A stretch of 64,000 nucleotides of DNA from Rostratula benghalensis (GCA_013399305.1 VXAI01000340.1:53895-117894), one strand, 5' to 3'. Shown: positions 11,816 to 24,398, counted from the first letter of the stretch. Translations and numbers: made by a program. Notes: a model not told the origin generated them from the letters alone.

Positions 11816-14350
11816 AAGACTCCTGACAAATGGACTTAATGGGCACTAGAGGCAACTGCAGTATGCAGAGGATGCCCCCAGTGATGTTAAACTTGATAGT
11901 ACTGTCACCTGCCTTTACAGGAGTATTTTAAGGGTTTCTGCTTTTGTATCTAACCACTATAGCTAAAACAAAACCATAGTACGCACTGACCTAAAGGAAC
12001 ATCTAAAGGAAATAAAGCATGAAAAAGACTTAGTTCCAAGCATGGCTAATGACTACTACAGTACTGTAATCTCCCTTACACACCATTTCTACTCTTACTC
12101 ATTTAAATCTGCTTCTTGGTTTGAACAACCATCCAATGAACATCCACCCCTTTTGCCCATTACTCAAGAGCCTGTATCCCCATCGGTTTGAAACACAGTC
12201 ATCAGCCAGAGTATCTGAAATAAGTGGATGAGGCCTGAGGCTGATATACAAGTCTACGCCCATGAGCTAACGGAGGATTTGTAATTTAGGGACAATTCCT
12301 GAGTGCAATAGTCAGAAAAGTGGAGTCACCACTCAGGCAGACCACAGCTGCAGCAGTGGTGGGAAGAAAAAACATCTACCTAAGGAAGAAAGATCCTTAG
12401 ATAGCCCTGTGATCTCCTAACCCGATACCACGCACCAGTCACTGCTGTTGACCCTGTACTGGAGGCTTGCCCGAGTGCTGCACACAGTGCAGTATGGCTG
12501 CTGCTCAGCCAGCACCACCTCTGAGAAGAAACCATTAACTCATCTTCGATGTGAGAAACTGAAGTTTGGCCCCTAATAGTCCAGACTTAAGGTTTTCATT
12601 TTGTCTACTTCACAGGAGAGCTCACTACCATAAACCTACCACTCAGTACACCACTCTACAGTAAGAATATTATAAAAAGTCCTTCTGAATGACAATACAA
12701 ACAAGCAGAGAAGGTGAAACGCTTATCTCACAGGATACTTTTTAAATGTCCTTAAAATGTGAAAAAGAAAGTGAAATTTGAGTATGCTCTGAGTAACAAC
12801 ACACTTTCGCCAATTTCTGTAAGTGTAATGTTTGTTTCTCAATTCAGTTTAAATTTTCAAGGTCCTGAGACTAGTTTCCAGTCAACAGCAAATGCTGATC
12901 CCAGTTAAAATTCAAGGCTGTGGGATGTAAGGTCTCCTTCTGTCTCTCCTTGTGTAAGTGACAATGGTTTTTTTCAATATTTATAAACCAGTTTGTTTCC
13001 CATCAGTTATGCCCTCAGGCTTTTCACTTTATTCTGCTTGGAAAATGGAAACAATAGACAGGTTTCACTTCCTTGTTTCTTGCTGCAATATTTGGTTTAG
13101 AAAGCAGTGTAAAGTAACTTTCAAATTCAGTCGTTTGAAAATGACAATATTTCTGTTAGATAATTTTTAGTGTATCTAGACTATCAAAATTGCCTTTTAA
13201 AACAAGACAAAAGTGTATGTTTTCACATACTAAAGCCTTAAATGAAAGACAATACATTGATTCTGAGGTACTGGCTGAACTATTCTACTCTACTGAAAAT
13301 GAGAGAAGTTGTATTTTCCTTTAGTAAGAAGAGGCAGGGTAGCGAGGTGGGAAAGCATTTTTCTGAGCAATCTTGCAGCCTGGGGACCATCTGGGAGCCT
13401 GGTCCTGCAGCCAGGCCCCGAATCATGCACTGGGGAGAACCGATGGCTGCGGGAGTGCTGCCTGCACTGAAAGGTTCCCTTACAAAATAATACAGTACTT
13501 TAACCTGGCATACCCTGGGAATGAAAAACAACTGCTGAAGATATCAGACAAACCGAGAAAAAAAAAAATTAGAACAAGAAAAATCAAACCAAGACTTCTA
13601 ACAATATTCAGCTGGAAGATAAGAGAGTGACGTAACATATACTGTTAACAACTTATTAAATAAAAAGGTAAATAAGAGTCGGATAGATGAAAAGGACATG
13701 TGTTAAAGCTTTTACATGTATTTCCTTTTGAAAACAGGTAAACACAACAAATGTTGAAATATAATTTAAAAATGTGTACATGCACAATCCAGTTAATAGC
13801 AAACCCTCGGAACCACTTAGAAATAATATTCAAACTACCATTCAATAAAGCATTTTTAGCATTATAAGCTACACTGACAATTTACTTAATGTCTCAGGAA
13901 TTTGATTTGGTCAATTGCAGACAGTCTTGCATCTGTCATAGGACTAAATACGGCTCTCATGCAAGAGAATATAGGGCTGATGTGGAATTTGGCCTACTGG
14001 TTAAATTAAAATTGTAAATTTTCCTATTTTTTTAAATGAATTAACTTTATATTATGTTGACTCCTTTGCTGTGTTTTTATTAAGCTGATGTACAGCAGAA
14101 ATTCTACATATCCACATAAATTAAAAAAGGCAAACAGTGTAGCTCCTAAAGCAGCACTCAGAGGAATGAGTCTGTGACAACTAGGATCACCTTTCTGGTC
14201 ACCTCCCTTGACACTTCCTCCTCCTCGGTTTACCTTTGCACGAAGGCACATGATTTACTGATCTTGCAAAAGGAAACAAAAGAAGCCTGCCACAGTATTG
14301 AACCACTGCACCTCAGTGCCAGCAGGAAATGAAGGGAGTCATTACTGTAC

Positions 14351-14390
14351 AGAAAAAAAGAAAAAAAAGAAAAGAAAAAGAAAAAAAAAG
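14351..14390 (-). promoter_or_regulatory. U-rich tract directly after the PARP8 exon 2 donor
   Basis: The plus strand is a run of A interrupted by single G bases. In the PARP8 transcript this reads as U runs broken by single C, starting four bases after the exon 2 splice site. The donor itself (GTACTT) departs from consensus at +4 and +5. A weak 5' splice site followed at once by a U-rich stretch is the known context for TIA1/TIAL1-assisted U1 recruitment, so this tract may help define exon 2. The sequence arrangement is seen directly; the protein binding is inferred. Confidence 0.45.
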
Positions 14391-14393
14391 TAC

Positions 14394-14448
14394 CTTTTGG
14401 AGCCTCCAATATAGGTGAAGGTAAAGGTGGAGTCTGAGTACCTGAAAT
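14394..14448 (-). CDS. PARP8: PARP8 coding exon 2 (55 nt)
   Basis: On the minus strand a CTTTCAG acceptor precedes the exon and a GTACTT donor follows it. Joined to the phase-1 end of exon 1 the sequence reads DFRYSDSTFTFTYIGGSK, closely matching the start of vertebrate PARP8 after its first 30 residues (mammalian forms read TYVGGPR at the end). The exon ends in phase 2 with AG, consistent with the conserved Arg/Ser that follows. It encodes part of the N-terminal region, far from the C-terminal ADP-ribosyltransferase domain. The exon is short and has a weak donor, so skipping is conceivable; skipping 55 nt would shift the frame. Confidence 0.93.
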
Positions 14449-14537
14449 CTGAAAGACAAAGAGCTGCATTATTACAACTTGTCTTTATTTTGCTGAAACT
14501 GCCGAGGTTTTACAAACCACAATTCAGCTGCCGACAC

Positions 14538-14565
14538 GGGGCTGGGTGGAAGGGGGGGTCGGGGG
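14538..14565 (+). other. Potential G-quadruplex in PARP8 intron 1
   Basis: Four G tracts of 4, 3, 7 and 5 bases are separated by loops of at most 5 bases. The G-rich strand is the template strand for PARP8. Folding is inferred from the motif alone. Confidence 0.5.
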
Positions 14566-14745
14566 TGAATCCGTGGAAATGCAGCATATCCCCCACACAC
14601 ACCCCCAACAGCCCCTCGCAACAAGTGCTCGGTGCTATGGCAACGGGAGGGATTTCCATTGTCAGAAACGGCAACAGGCAGCCACAAGCCGGGCTCCCGC
14701 AACGGCTCACCGCGGCCGGCACCGCACCGGCACCGCGAAACCCCC

Positions 14746-14765
14746 GGGGGTGGGGTGGGAAGGGG
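14746..14765 (+). other. Potential G-quadruplex in PARP8 intron 1
   Basis: Tracts of 5, 4, 3 and 4 G are separated by loops of 1, 1 and 2 bases, a compact canonical quadruplex motif. It is on the template strand for PARP8. Confidence 0.55.
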
Positions 14766-15254
14766 TGTTAAGTGGAAAGGGGGGACGTTTACCGGCGGCC
14801 GGGCGTGGATACAGGCATGCACCGAGGAGCCGGGCCGCCGGAGCAGAGAGCAGCCGGGCTGCGCGGGGCTGCGCCAGGCAGCGGGGCGGGTGTGGGGGGA
14901 CACGCACAGGGACACACTCGCCCACACCCGCCCGGGTTTGCGTGTGGCCGCTGCCACCATCCCTGACTGGGGATGTCGTGCCACCCTCCCCCTCCTCCCC
15001 CTTCCACCTTTCCCGGCCGGCGCCTGGTCTCACTGGTCTCATCTGCCCTCACATGCCCTCGGGAGGGGGGAGAAGAAGGAGGAATGAAGGGGGTTGAGGG
15101 CAGGCACACGGCGGCTCGGCGGTGGCCCCCCGCTCCTGGGAACGGCGGCGAAGGGCACGGGCACTGCCGCGGCGGGAGCCGGGTCCGGGGCGGGCGGCGG
15201 AGGCAGCGGCAGAGCTTCCGCGCTGCCAACCTGGCGCCCGGCAGAGAAACTCAC

Positions 15255-15345
15255 CTGCAAACAGGCAGTCCTTCTCCGCCTTGCACTTTTGGATCACAAC
15301 GTCAATATCCTTCTGAATCCTCTCTTGTCTTGAACACATCCCCAT
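15255..15345 (-). CDS. PARP8: PARP8 coding exon 1 with the start codon
   Basis: PARP8 is a mono-ADP-ribosyltransferase of the PARP family whose catalytic domain is at the C-terminus. This exon gives its first 30 residues, MGMCSRQERIQKDIDVVIQK followed by CKAEKDCLFA, nearly identical to the N-terminus I know for mammalian PARP8 (a CK here replaces SR). The start is ATG at 15345-15343. An in-frame TAA at 15381-15379, 36 nt upstream, closes the frame, which supports this start. A second ATG two codons later has G at its -3 position. The exon ends in phase 1 at a GTGAGT donor and joins exon 2 in frame to give the conserved DFRYSD stretch. The rest of the gene lies to the left of this window. Confidence 0.95.
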
Positions 15346-15718
15346 GAAATAAATCCCAGGGGAAGAAAAAAGCAGCCTTTATTTCCACCCCACCCCCCTC
15401 CCCGCGCTGCCAGTTTTTTAATATTCAGTCCGAAAGATGGACCCCGGGGCTGGCGAGCAGGAGCCTCCCCGGTGGCCCGGAGGGATCCGCTCGGCCGGCT
15501 GGAGGACGGAGGAGGAAGGCGGCGGGAGCCGATGTTGCATGCCCAGATGTGCCCGCCCAGCTGTGCCGCCGCTGCCGGCGAATGGCAATTTCCTCACAAT
15601 GGATCCAGCAGCGGAGGGTGGCGGCGGCGACACGGGATCCCCCCCCTACCCCCCTACGCCCTCTGGGTTTTTTGGGGTTGGTTGGCTGGTTTGGTCTCTT
15701 TCTTTTTTTTTTTTTTTT
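15346..15718 (-). other. PARP8: PARP8 5' untranslated / proximal promoter region
   Basis: GC-rich DNA immediately upstream of the PARP8 ATG, partly 5' untranslated exon and partly promoter; the boundary is not visible. It ends in a T run (about 15702-15718) that abuts the assembly gap. No TATA box is evident at a sensible distance. Confidence 0.6.
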
Positions 15719-16218
15719 NNNNNNNNNNNNNNNNNNNNNNNNNNNNNNNNNNNNNNNNNNNNNNNNNNNNNNNNNNNNNNNNNNNNNNNNNNNNNNNNNN
15801 NNNNNNNNNNNNNNNNNNNNNNNNNNNNNNNNNNNNNNNNNNNNNNNNNNNNNNNNNNNNNNNNNNNNNNNNNNNNNNNNNNNNNNNNNNNNNNNNNNNN
15901 NNNNNNNNNNNNNNNNNNNNNNNNNNNNNNNNNNNNNNNNNNNNNNNNNNNNNNNNNNNNNNNNNNNNNNNNNNNNNNNNNNNNNNNNNNNNNNNNNNNN
16001 NNNNNNNNNNNNNNNNNNNNNNNNNNNNNNNNNNNNNNNNNNNNNNNNNNNNNNNNNNNNNNNNNNNNNNNNNNNNNNNNNNNNNNNNNNNNNNNNNNNN
16101 NNNNNNNNNNNNNNNNNNNNNNNNNNNNNNNNNNNNNNNNNNNNNNNNNNNNNNNNNNNNNNNNNNNNNNNNNNNNNNNNNNNNNNNNNNNNNNNNNNNN
16201 NNNNNNNNNNNNNNNNNN
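15719..16218. other. Assembly gap (500 N)
   Basis: Exactly 500 N, a round number that suggests a default-size gap rather than a measured length. It starts after a poly-T run and ends in very GC-rich sequence, inside the PARP8 promoter island. Open frames drawn through it are meaningless. Confidence 0.99.
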
Positions 16219-17168
16219 TCCCAGGCCGGCACCGGGAAGGAAGCGGGCGGCGCCGCGCTGCTCAAGGGCAAGGCCGCCGCCGGCGGGCACGGGGAGAGCG
16301 GCGCTTCCCTCCCTGGGACGGGCCGGGAGCCCGGGACTCCGCTCGCCCTTTGTCCCGAGGAGGATCGCCGTCCGGCGGCGTCCTACCCTCGGGCAGGGCC
16401 GGCTCGCTCTCTCACCGCCGCTGGCCGCCATCCGCAGGCGTCCGCACTGTTCCGCCCCCGCGGCGCGACACGGGGGGCTGAACCGGCTGTCCCCAGTCAG
16501 GGACACCTGGCAAGCCCACCTTCGGCTGGGTGCTGTCCCCTGTCACCGCCCCATCGACGGGGACGCGAGCCCACGGAGCGATAAAGAATTAAGGTGCTGA
16601 GAACCCCTCCTTGGCCACCGAGGGTTTCAGTCGCGCTCCCGTCCCCTCGGTCTCCGGCAGAGCCGTCGTCTCTCGAAGTCGAGGGCTGCGGGCGAGGACG
16701 CGGGATGTTGGTACAGCGCCTGGCCGCCGGTGCTGGTCCAAGTAGTAGCCATAATGTAACTCGCAAGAAATGGTCAAGTCTGCAAAACCAAGTATTTTTC
16801 ATCAAACCGAAAAATTAATAAGACCGGGTATGAATGTAGTAGGAACAGATTTGATTAAAAACAAAAAATCGAAAGAATATGTGCAAAATTCAGCTTTTAC
16901 ATATTCAGCCAGCTGTAAAAATCTCCCATGGATTACTCATTATTGAGCTCGGTTGTCTTAGTGTTTTTTCATTAAGGAAGTCTGTATTAATCATGTATTG
17001 TTGAATTCAAACACAGGGCACAAACACAGTCATTATTTTCCTATTTTTTCTTCAGTGGAAATAGCTTTAAAAGTGAGGATAAAATTATTCTGGATTTATT
17101 CCTATCTAGATAAGATGTTGTGTCTGAAGGAAGGAATAGAAGGAAAAAGCAGGTAGTGTTTAAAGAGG

Positions 17169-17193
17169 AAAAAAAAAAAAAAAAAAAAAAAAA
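17169..17193 (+). repeat. Poly-A tract (25 A)
   Basis: An uninterrupted A run followed by CAAACAA, just upstream of the PARP8 CpG island. It is a probable length-variable site. Confidence 0.95.
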
Positions 17194-20141
17194 CAAACAA
17201 TCATATGATAGGACTCTGACTCTAAGAAAATTATTTATCTTTGAAGGGAGATTTCCAGATGACTTTTCAGTGCTGTTCGCTAAATCCTCTTCCACTGCAG
17301 CACGACTTTCCAAGGCAGGACAGAGAACTTGTCGCTGTAGTCAGACATACAGCGCAATACGGTAAGACTCTGTCATTCTGTCAAATTATGGGAGCTTGGT
17401 CAAGGAGTGATGCTTTTCTAGAGGGGTTTCTTCCTAGCTATTCAAGCTCAGACGTCAGCAGCCATCTTTGCTGCCTCCCCCTTAACCAGAGTCAGAAGAT
17501 GTGATCAGAACTTGATTTATTCTGGTGGGGTGTTGGGTCTGAACCTTGTAGAAAAAGGTCTCTGTTATCCCTCCCATGTGGATTGGGAAGGAGGGAGGTT
17601 ATTAGATAGTTACAGGATATTTATGCTGATAATTCTCCTCACAGTTTATTCTGGCCACAGGGGTCTTCTCAGTGTCATGCCAATTAACACAATTCTTGGC
17701 TGCCTTTTTAAGCCTCAGGCTATTTTTGCAGGTTTGGTAAAAGTGAATTGAAAAGTCACCCACAAGGAAGCATCGCTGTCTTCAAGAAAGCTGGTATGGC
17801 TGGTATTTGGTTTCACAGCATCAACGAAATAGAACAAGACATCTGGAAATATGGTTGGCTATTTATTCTGTTTATTGTTATCTGTTGCACGGGGTTCTTA
17901 AATTTCTAGATTCTTAGCCAATTTGGCCCTTGATTTATCTGCTGACTCTGGTACCGGTGTAGCAGGAATGGCTGATATGCCTGTGGAAAAGGTAGAATGT
18001 ATAGTGAGGTCTTTCTTTTGATTAGAATATTGAAAATGGAAGTCTTAGAACATAAGATAAATCTCTAGAGTCAATCTATATGTTTTTAAAGATTGGTGAG
18101 GTGCTGACATCCAGGTACCCTGAGTGTTACTGCAACACTATCTGCATGCATGCTGCAGTCTCTGTAACAACGTTACACCATCCTCTTGAAGAACTTTACT
18201 GAAGAGCTTTAGGAGTTATTTCATGAATGATAGGACAGTTGGTCTTTGAAGTAATGGTTTCGGTTCAAGGGATTTCAACTTAAGTCTATCCAATTGCTTT
18301 TTCAGTCTCAAGTTCAGCTCTGCTGGGTTAGAGTATACTGAGCTGATTACCCCAATTAAGTAAAAAAGAAACACAAGTAACTTGTGTTCCTGAGAACCTG
18401 GAAACATTTACAGAAGCGTAAATAAGGTAAAAAGAAATTGAGCAACATGATTATAGAATTTATGTGAGAAGATTGGCTCAAAATGTAACAGGGAAAATTA
18501 CCTAAAGAGAGAGAGAAACAACACAGTGAATGTGTTGCAATAATGTGTGACCAGTGACTGGGAAAGTTACTGAGGAAACGCATAGATCAGCCAATTTCTG
18601 ACCATAGATGGGTTCTGCCTCCTTTGGACTAAGCAGATTTTTTTTTTTCATTTTATGCCAGAAAACACCCACCATTTCCACCTATTAATAAAACCATTTG
18701 AAATGTTAAGTAAGCATCAGGACACCCTATTCTGTCCCAAAGTATCTTTTTTTATTATTTTTCTAAACACGTTCCTGTTACATATAAACAAATATGAGAC
18801 GTCTTAAGGAAAATAATATGCAGACTTGCCATTATAGGGAATATACAGAACTCGGAGCAATGTAACATGGCATCTGTCCAATATTTCAGACATGGCAGGG
18901 CATTCAAAAGGGCAGAGATAAGCAAAATAATCCCAAACCCTTCAAAACATCAAATTTCTATCAACCCTCCAAAATAATAACAAAAACCTTTCTCCACTTT
19001 TATGTGCTCCAGATGAAACTCTAGTACAAAAAAACCTAATCCTCTGCTTTTTCTCCAATTTTGAGGACTATTTGCCAGTCACTGATACAGCAAAGCTCAC
19101 TGATGTCTGTAGACAGCATGCCCTGGGAGGTGGAATGTTTAAAGGATCAATACCATTCCACTCTTACAGCATCAAATACAATGCTATCCTTCCAGAAAGC
19201 TTCCTCAAAATGACAGTCATTTCTAAATGACACTGTGGCATTCAAGTCTGAACACGTAGGGACTAAGTTGTAAGAGATGTGTAGGAGCAACACTTAGCAG
19301 TCCCCACTGACAGAGAAGTGACACAAAGGAAAAAATAATATGTTAGCTTTAAGTTTTAGTGTAATTTTCACTAGAACTCTATTAATAGCAGTTACAATCT
19401 GATATTCTGATGTAACATTCAAGTAAATACTCAAGTTTATAGTTCATTTCCTTTAAGCCTGTTCCACTTTTAGACAGATAGTAAGTCAGATGGCCTTTAC
19501 ACCGTTGCTCTCAGTTGTCCATCCAAGTTGTCATTGCCACTCTGTGTAACCACAGTCCTTACCCACAGCAGTCTATAGCAGAATACAAAAGCATTCAAAT
19601 CATGGTGAAGGGGTGGGGGTTTCTCTGGGACATCCTCTAAGCCTGTGATGACTTGACAAAAACCACTAGCATGGTGGGTCTATCATGATTTTAAGAGTGA
19701 ATTTCACTGTGAGTAAAGCATCTTAACCAATTTTTGGAGTCCACTGATAAAAAGCCCGTGTTTTTTTTTTTAAAAAAACCCCCACAGTTAAAATGGCATT
19801 AATAACATGAATTAAAATACCACTTAATTATTAATAAAAACTTTAAATATTTTCCCACTATAAAATCTGCAGTAATAACTGAGATTACAATATGAAACAA
19901 TAGGTTAAACTATCACCTGTCCTCTGTAAAGTTTTAAGAAATGTTTTAAGCCATCTCATCTAGTGGGTGAAAAAGAACTTCAGCTAACATATTTTAACAT
20001 ATTTTATTTGCATTTTTTTATTCTGATAGGAATAGAGGGGGAAAAGAAACCAACAACCAAACATTGAAGTGACGTACCAGAGGACAAGGCTTATTTTTTT
20101 CAATTCAGTGTCAAAATTTCAAAACCAACTGTATTTTGTTT

Positions 20142-20142
<1 letters not shown>

Positions 20143-20165
<23 letters not shown>
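20143..20165 (+). repeat. Poly-T tract (23 T)
   Basis: An uninterrupted T run in intergenic DNA. No retroposon body is recognisable next to it. Confidence 0.95.
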
Positions 20166-20172
<7 letters not shown>

Positions 20173-23100
20173 CTTAAACAGCAGCAATAGACACTGCAAT
20201 CAAAACAAAAGGATGTACAGGTGTTACACACAGGTGTGTGGACTGCTATGACAGTGACCTCTAACTTTTCATCAAAGACTAAGTACTCATCCTTCCAGAT
20301 GTCACTGAGGCCCCAGAAAGCTTATGGTGTCTGGCATGATAAATGCTCCTAGCAATGCTCAATAAATCATGTAATCAGAGTCTCAAATGACACCACAATT
20401 TATTGTAACTCGGCATTACGCTTTCTGATGATGGTTTTAACTTTTTCTTGGTTTGTCTCCTTCTCTAATGTCATTTCATCATTAATCCTCTGCCCGCTAC
20501 ACTCATTTCTCCTTTTTCCTTTCCTCACTAACTCTTACGCCATCATTTTTTTCCCTAGTACATCTCACTATTCCCTGTTTTCAACTCTTACTTCTGCCTG
20601 TCCCATCCATCCAGTTTCCCTCGTCCCACCTCACTCTTGGCAGCCCAAGCAAAAGGGCTAAAACAGAACGTGAGAAATAGGAGTTTTATAGGAGAGGCAA
20701 GCAGGAATATTTCTGAAACTTTTATCCATGACTTTCTGGCATCAGTCACAAAGAAATCAAGAAGGGGAACCTATGTTTCCTGCCAGGTCTTGAAGTAAGT
20801 TGCCTCTTGCCACCATCCTCATTATTTCCATGAATCATGGACATTTCTGGCTGCACACTGGGCAATGCTCAGTAAGGCAAGTGACGGGGCCTCTATCTCT
20901 GTGGCTCTGAAGCCCATTAGATAGGGTATCTGTTGAGTGTATACTCATAGGCTGACGTTAAGTCCATGCTTACTGTCTCTGCAACTGCCTCTTATCAGGG
21001 TTACACCCTAAGGTCAGGGAGCGTTCAGTGCTGACGGAACACCATCCTGCCTGAGCATAACAAATGGCTCCCAATCAGCCCGAGAGGGAGAATTTCAGCT
21101 CCATTCCTTATTTGGCCATGGGCTGTGCCCCTTTTTACAACTACTCTGAATCCCTTTCCCTGGAGTTTCACCCCTCCCATTGACTGCACAGGGAACCTGG
21201 ATGGCTTAGCTATGCCCATGGAATAGCTGCATTCACAGCTGGCGGACAGCACACACGTAAGCACTGCTTCTCCCAATTCACATTCAGTACCAGACAACAA
21301 TGTTTAGTGAGTGGCTCCAGGGTATGCAGATTATTTCTGAAACCCATAGCATTACTGGTGGCATTTAGCACAGCTGAACTTAACTTCCTGACAAAGTTCT
21401 CAATTGCTTACTAAATACTTGGTTACAATGTCTTAAACCAAATCTCATTTTTTGCCTATATCTACATTGCAATTTCTTAATTGCAAATAGTCATGTCAAA
21501 AAGTACTCAAATTGTAAAATACTTACCTTGCGAAAAATATTCCCTTTAGTCCATTTTCTCTAACACTAAATATGATTCACCGTGTCACCATCTGTTATCA
21601 GGTACTGATGCTTTCCTGCTATAGCAAGCTCCATCTCAGCCAACCTGTGCCTGATCTTAACTAAGAACTCGTAACCCCAAATTTAAAGGAATTGTCAAAT
21701 ACTCTTGGTTCAGCTGAAATTGATAGGGTGGGAAGCAGCACCTTACAAGACTAGCCCTTAGGAACTGAGGACTAATTCTACCAGTAGACCATGTCTTATT
21801 TATACTGCAAGCTGTGGGGTACTGTTTTGATCTGTGACCTAACTCTAAATGAGAGGCTGGAAAGAGTGAAAATTAGCACACACAGAATTTCATGCTGTTG
21901 CAACTACACTGCTTCCTATACCCAAGCAAACTCATTTAATGTTTGCTCAGCTATTGCTGCACAACCAACTGTGTTTAACCTCACAGATGTAATTAGACTT
22001 GGGTGCCTGCATTTGTTCCTTTCATAAGACTGGAACAGGCGGTTAATGCAATGTTCAGTCAGTCTTCTTAAACCAAGGCATTCTTTAATCTTAAGGAACT
22101 AAACATAAAAGAAAGTGACATTTACAATAATTAATGAGCGTATGCAACTGTCTCATCTAACTCTTACCCAAAGCATACCAGGCTTGCATACAACAGCCTA
22201 ACTTTGAGACTCCGTATGGGTGTCTTCCTTAAGTCACTTTTCCACAGTCTCCTGTCCAGTGCCCCCATGGCTAAGAAAAGGGGGTTGGCTTTTTATCAGT
22301 TTATAGGACATCTTTTATGGTTGTTTCTCTTCCAGTAAAACAGTTGTGTAACCTGGCAGGAGCCAGAGTAGTTTTTCTTTACAAATAATAGCTCAGACAT
22401 AGTATTTAACATTAAAGTCATACAAGGGAATACACTGTGTGGGTTTTGCTTATTTCTTCAGCTGCTAGGAAACACAGCAAAACGTGTTAAATATTCATCC
22501 CATTGACCATATATTTTGGTAGTTATCCAAATAATTTGTTTGCAAGCCATGTTCCTGATTACTACAAGTCAACCCACTCCCTAGTTTCCCTGTTATGTTA
22601 ACCCCGAAGTACAGTGTGAGCCAACAGTATCCAGAACACAGAAGCCTACGATAAATAATACCATAACCAAAACTAGCAAAAATCTGCAGTCTCTGCTATA
22701 ACCAAAAGAGACTGGAACAATTAAAAAAAAAAAAAATCTTAGGCAAGAAGCCTGTTGAGTTACATGTCAAAACCACCCAAGTATTCGGAGAAACTCATTC
22801 ACTCCCTTTCATTTATTTGCTGCGCTTTGTACAAGACCATGCTTACCACATTTCAAGTAGATGTACTTTCTTTTAAAACAGTGTGCTAACTTCAGGAGGC
22901 TTTTCAGTAGGTGACGAGCTTCAGATGACCAGTGGTGAGACTGCTGGCTGTCTACAATACAGGAAATAATAGGTGAAACAGAAGCAGTGGCAATGAAACA
23001 AAACCTGACACCCCTCAAGGACATATGTATCAAATGCAAAGGAAAGTGTGCAATATTTACAACAAATAAATCTGTCTGTAGTTAATCTACAATATGGAGA

Positions 23101-24398
23101 GGGGAAGGTAGAAAGGGTAGGAAAAAGGTAGAGGATTTAATAAAAATGTTCAGAAATAACAGGGGAAAAGGAATGGTTGCTTTTACTTGAGAGAGAAGGA
23201 ATATTGAAATACTTCACTTGATTTTCTTTTTAAAGGAGATCATGTAAGTATTCTTTCTTATTTAAAAAGTGTCCATGGGTATTAATAATTAACAATTAAG
23301 ACATTGCTTTTGCAAATCACATCTAAGCTTTCAGTATGGGTATTCCCACTGATGTGAGCAAGACAAGTTATGAATTAAAATGAAATTATTAATTAGTTTT
23401 TTAACACAGGTCTTAGTTGTGCCTTGTGCCATATCTATACTTTGACTTTTAAAATCTGTAAGTTTGTGTGCAGCATATAAAAAAGTGGCATATTCTGTAA
23501 GCTTAATGAAGCTTTGCCTATTCCAGTAATATTATTTCTCTATATTGCTAATATTATTTAAATTAATATTTAAACCAAATCTCCTTAAATACAATATATT
23601 CTTGAAAACAATGCCAAAATAATTGATTATCATTGTTGAAAAAGACTCATAAATGCCTTTGTGAGGAAGGAAGTTGGTATATGTCGATTAATGAAGTAAT
23701 ACCTATATATTGTGTATGGGTTTGACCATTCACAATGCTATCTAGCTTCTCTGTTCCTTCTCTGATACATAAAACATGCAATATGACCAAGGGCATATTC
23801 TGAAAGTAAAATAGAAATATCCTCCTGTAGGCAATTCCTCTGCCTTAGCCCAGAGGCTATTACTTCAAACCCACAGAACTAATGAGGAAAAATGTGCAAA
23901 AAAAGTTTCTGGATTAGGTGTGTTTTTCAGATCTTCTGTGTGACCTTTTTCTCTTTCCTCTTCTTCTTCAATCCTGCTTTGATTTTTCTCTGAAATGAGA
24001 TTTAGGCTGCCAGCAGTGAAGTAACCCATTTTACAAATCCTGTTGGAGCCCCATCTGTTTTGGTTGAACTTGGTATTTATTTTGCCCCATCTAACAGCCA
24101 CAAACACTGATTAAATATATTCTAACATGTAGATGAGCTGTCTTGTGACTGATAAGATTGTTTTACAAGGCTTACAGTGTGCTTATACTAAAGCTTGTAT
24201 AGTATGAGACCAATTTCTTCTAACATTTACAATATATATACTAGTGCAAACAGACTAACTCCAATTATACAACTATTCTTCTTCTGTAGGAATAGTATAG
24301 AAAAACAGCCACAGTTGAAACCAGGTCATTAGCAGTTTCTAGGTGGAAAGTTCAGTTATTTTATATTTTTATATAGCATGTTACATTTTATGCTTTCC

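Larger units (their letters stand above)
1..14393 (-). other. PARP8: PARP8 intron 2 (partial, runs off the left edge)
   Basis: This AT-rich stretch follows the donor of PARP8 coding exon 2 on the minus strand and shows no further exon that I could recognise. I looked on the minus strand for the next conserved PARP8 segment, the acidic VSEDYP-type region, and did not find it, so intron 2 is probably longer than 14 kb. It contains two CR1 3' ends (about 9023-9312 and 11190-11378), two possible remnants of an older repeat, poly-A tracts at 5878-5900 and 10261-10291, and a small GC-richer patch near 13330-13480. Open frames here are short, overlap on both strands and lack splice or family support. 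Confidence 0.75.
14449..15254 (-). other. PARP8: PARP8 intron 1 (806 nt, GC-rich)
   Basis: This is a short intron between PARP8 coding exons 1 and 2, bounded by GTGAGT (exon 1 donor) and CTTTCAG (exon 2 acceptor) on the minus strand. It lies inside the CpG island and is rich in CpG and G runs. The large open frames on both strands are a by-product of GC richness; none has a family match. Confidence 0.85.
14520..16700. promoter_or_regulatory. PARP8: CpG island with the PARP8 promoter region
   Basis: Base composition changes abruptly from AT-rich flanks to GC- and CpG-rich DNA between about 14.5 and 16.7 kb. The island spans PARP8 intron 1, exon 1, the 5' untranslated region and upstream DNA, with GC-box-like CCGCCCC sites near 16453 and a GCCGCCATC (YY1-like) motif near 16425. 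The transcription start cannot be placed from sequence alone, and 500 bases of the island are missing in a gap. A CpG-island, TATA-less promoter is typical of broadly expressed vertebrate genes. Confidence 0.85.

Noticed and set aside
14472..15097. Large overlapping open frames on both strands in the PARP8 CpG island
   Set aside because: GC-rich DNA has few stop codons, several frames are open at once, and none resembles a known protein. The region is PARP8 intron 1 and exon 1 flank.
15437..16600. Open frames of several hundred codons across 15.4-16.6 kb
   Set aside because: They run through the 500-N assembly gap and exist only because N codons are not stops.
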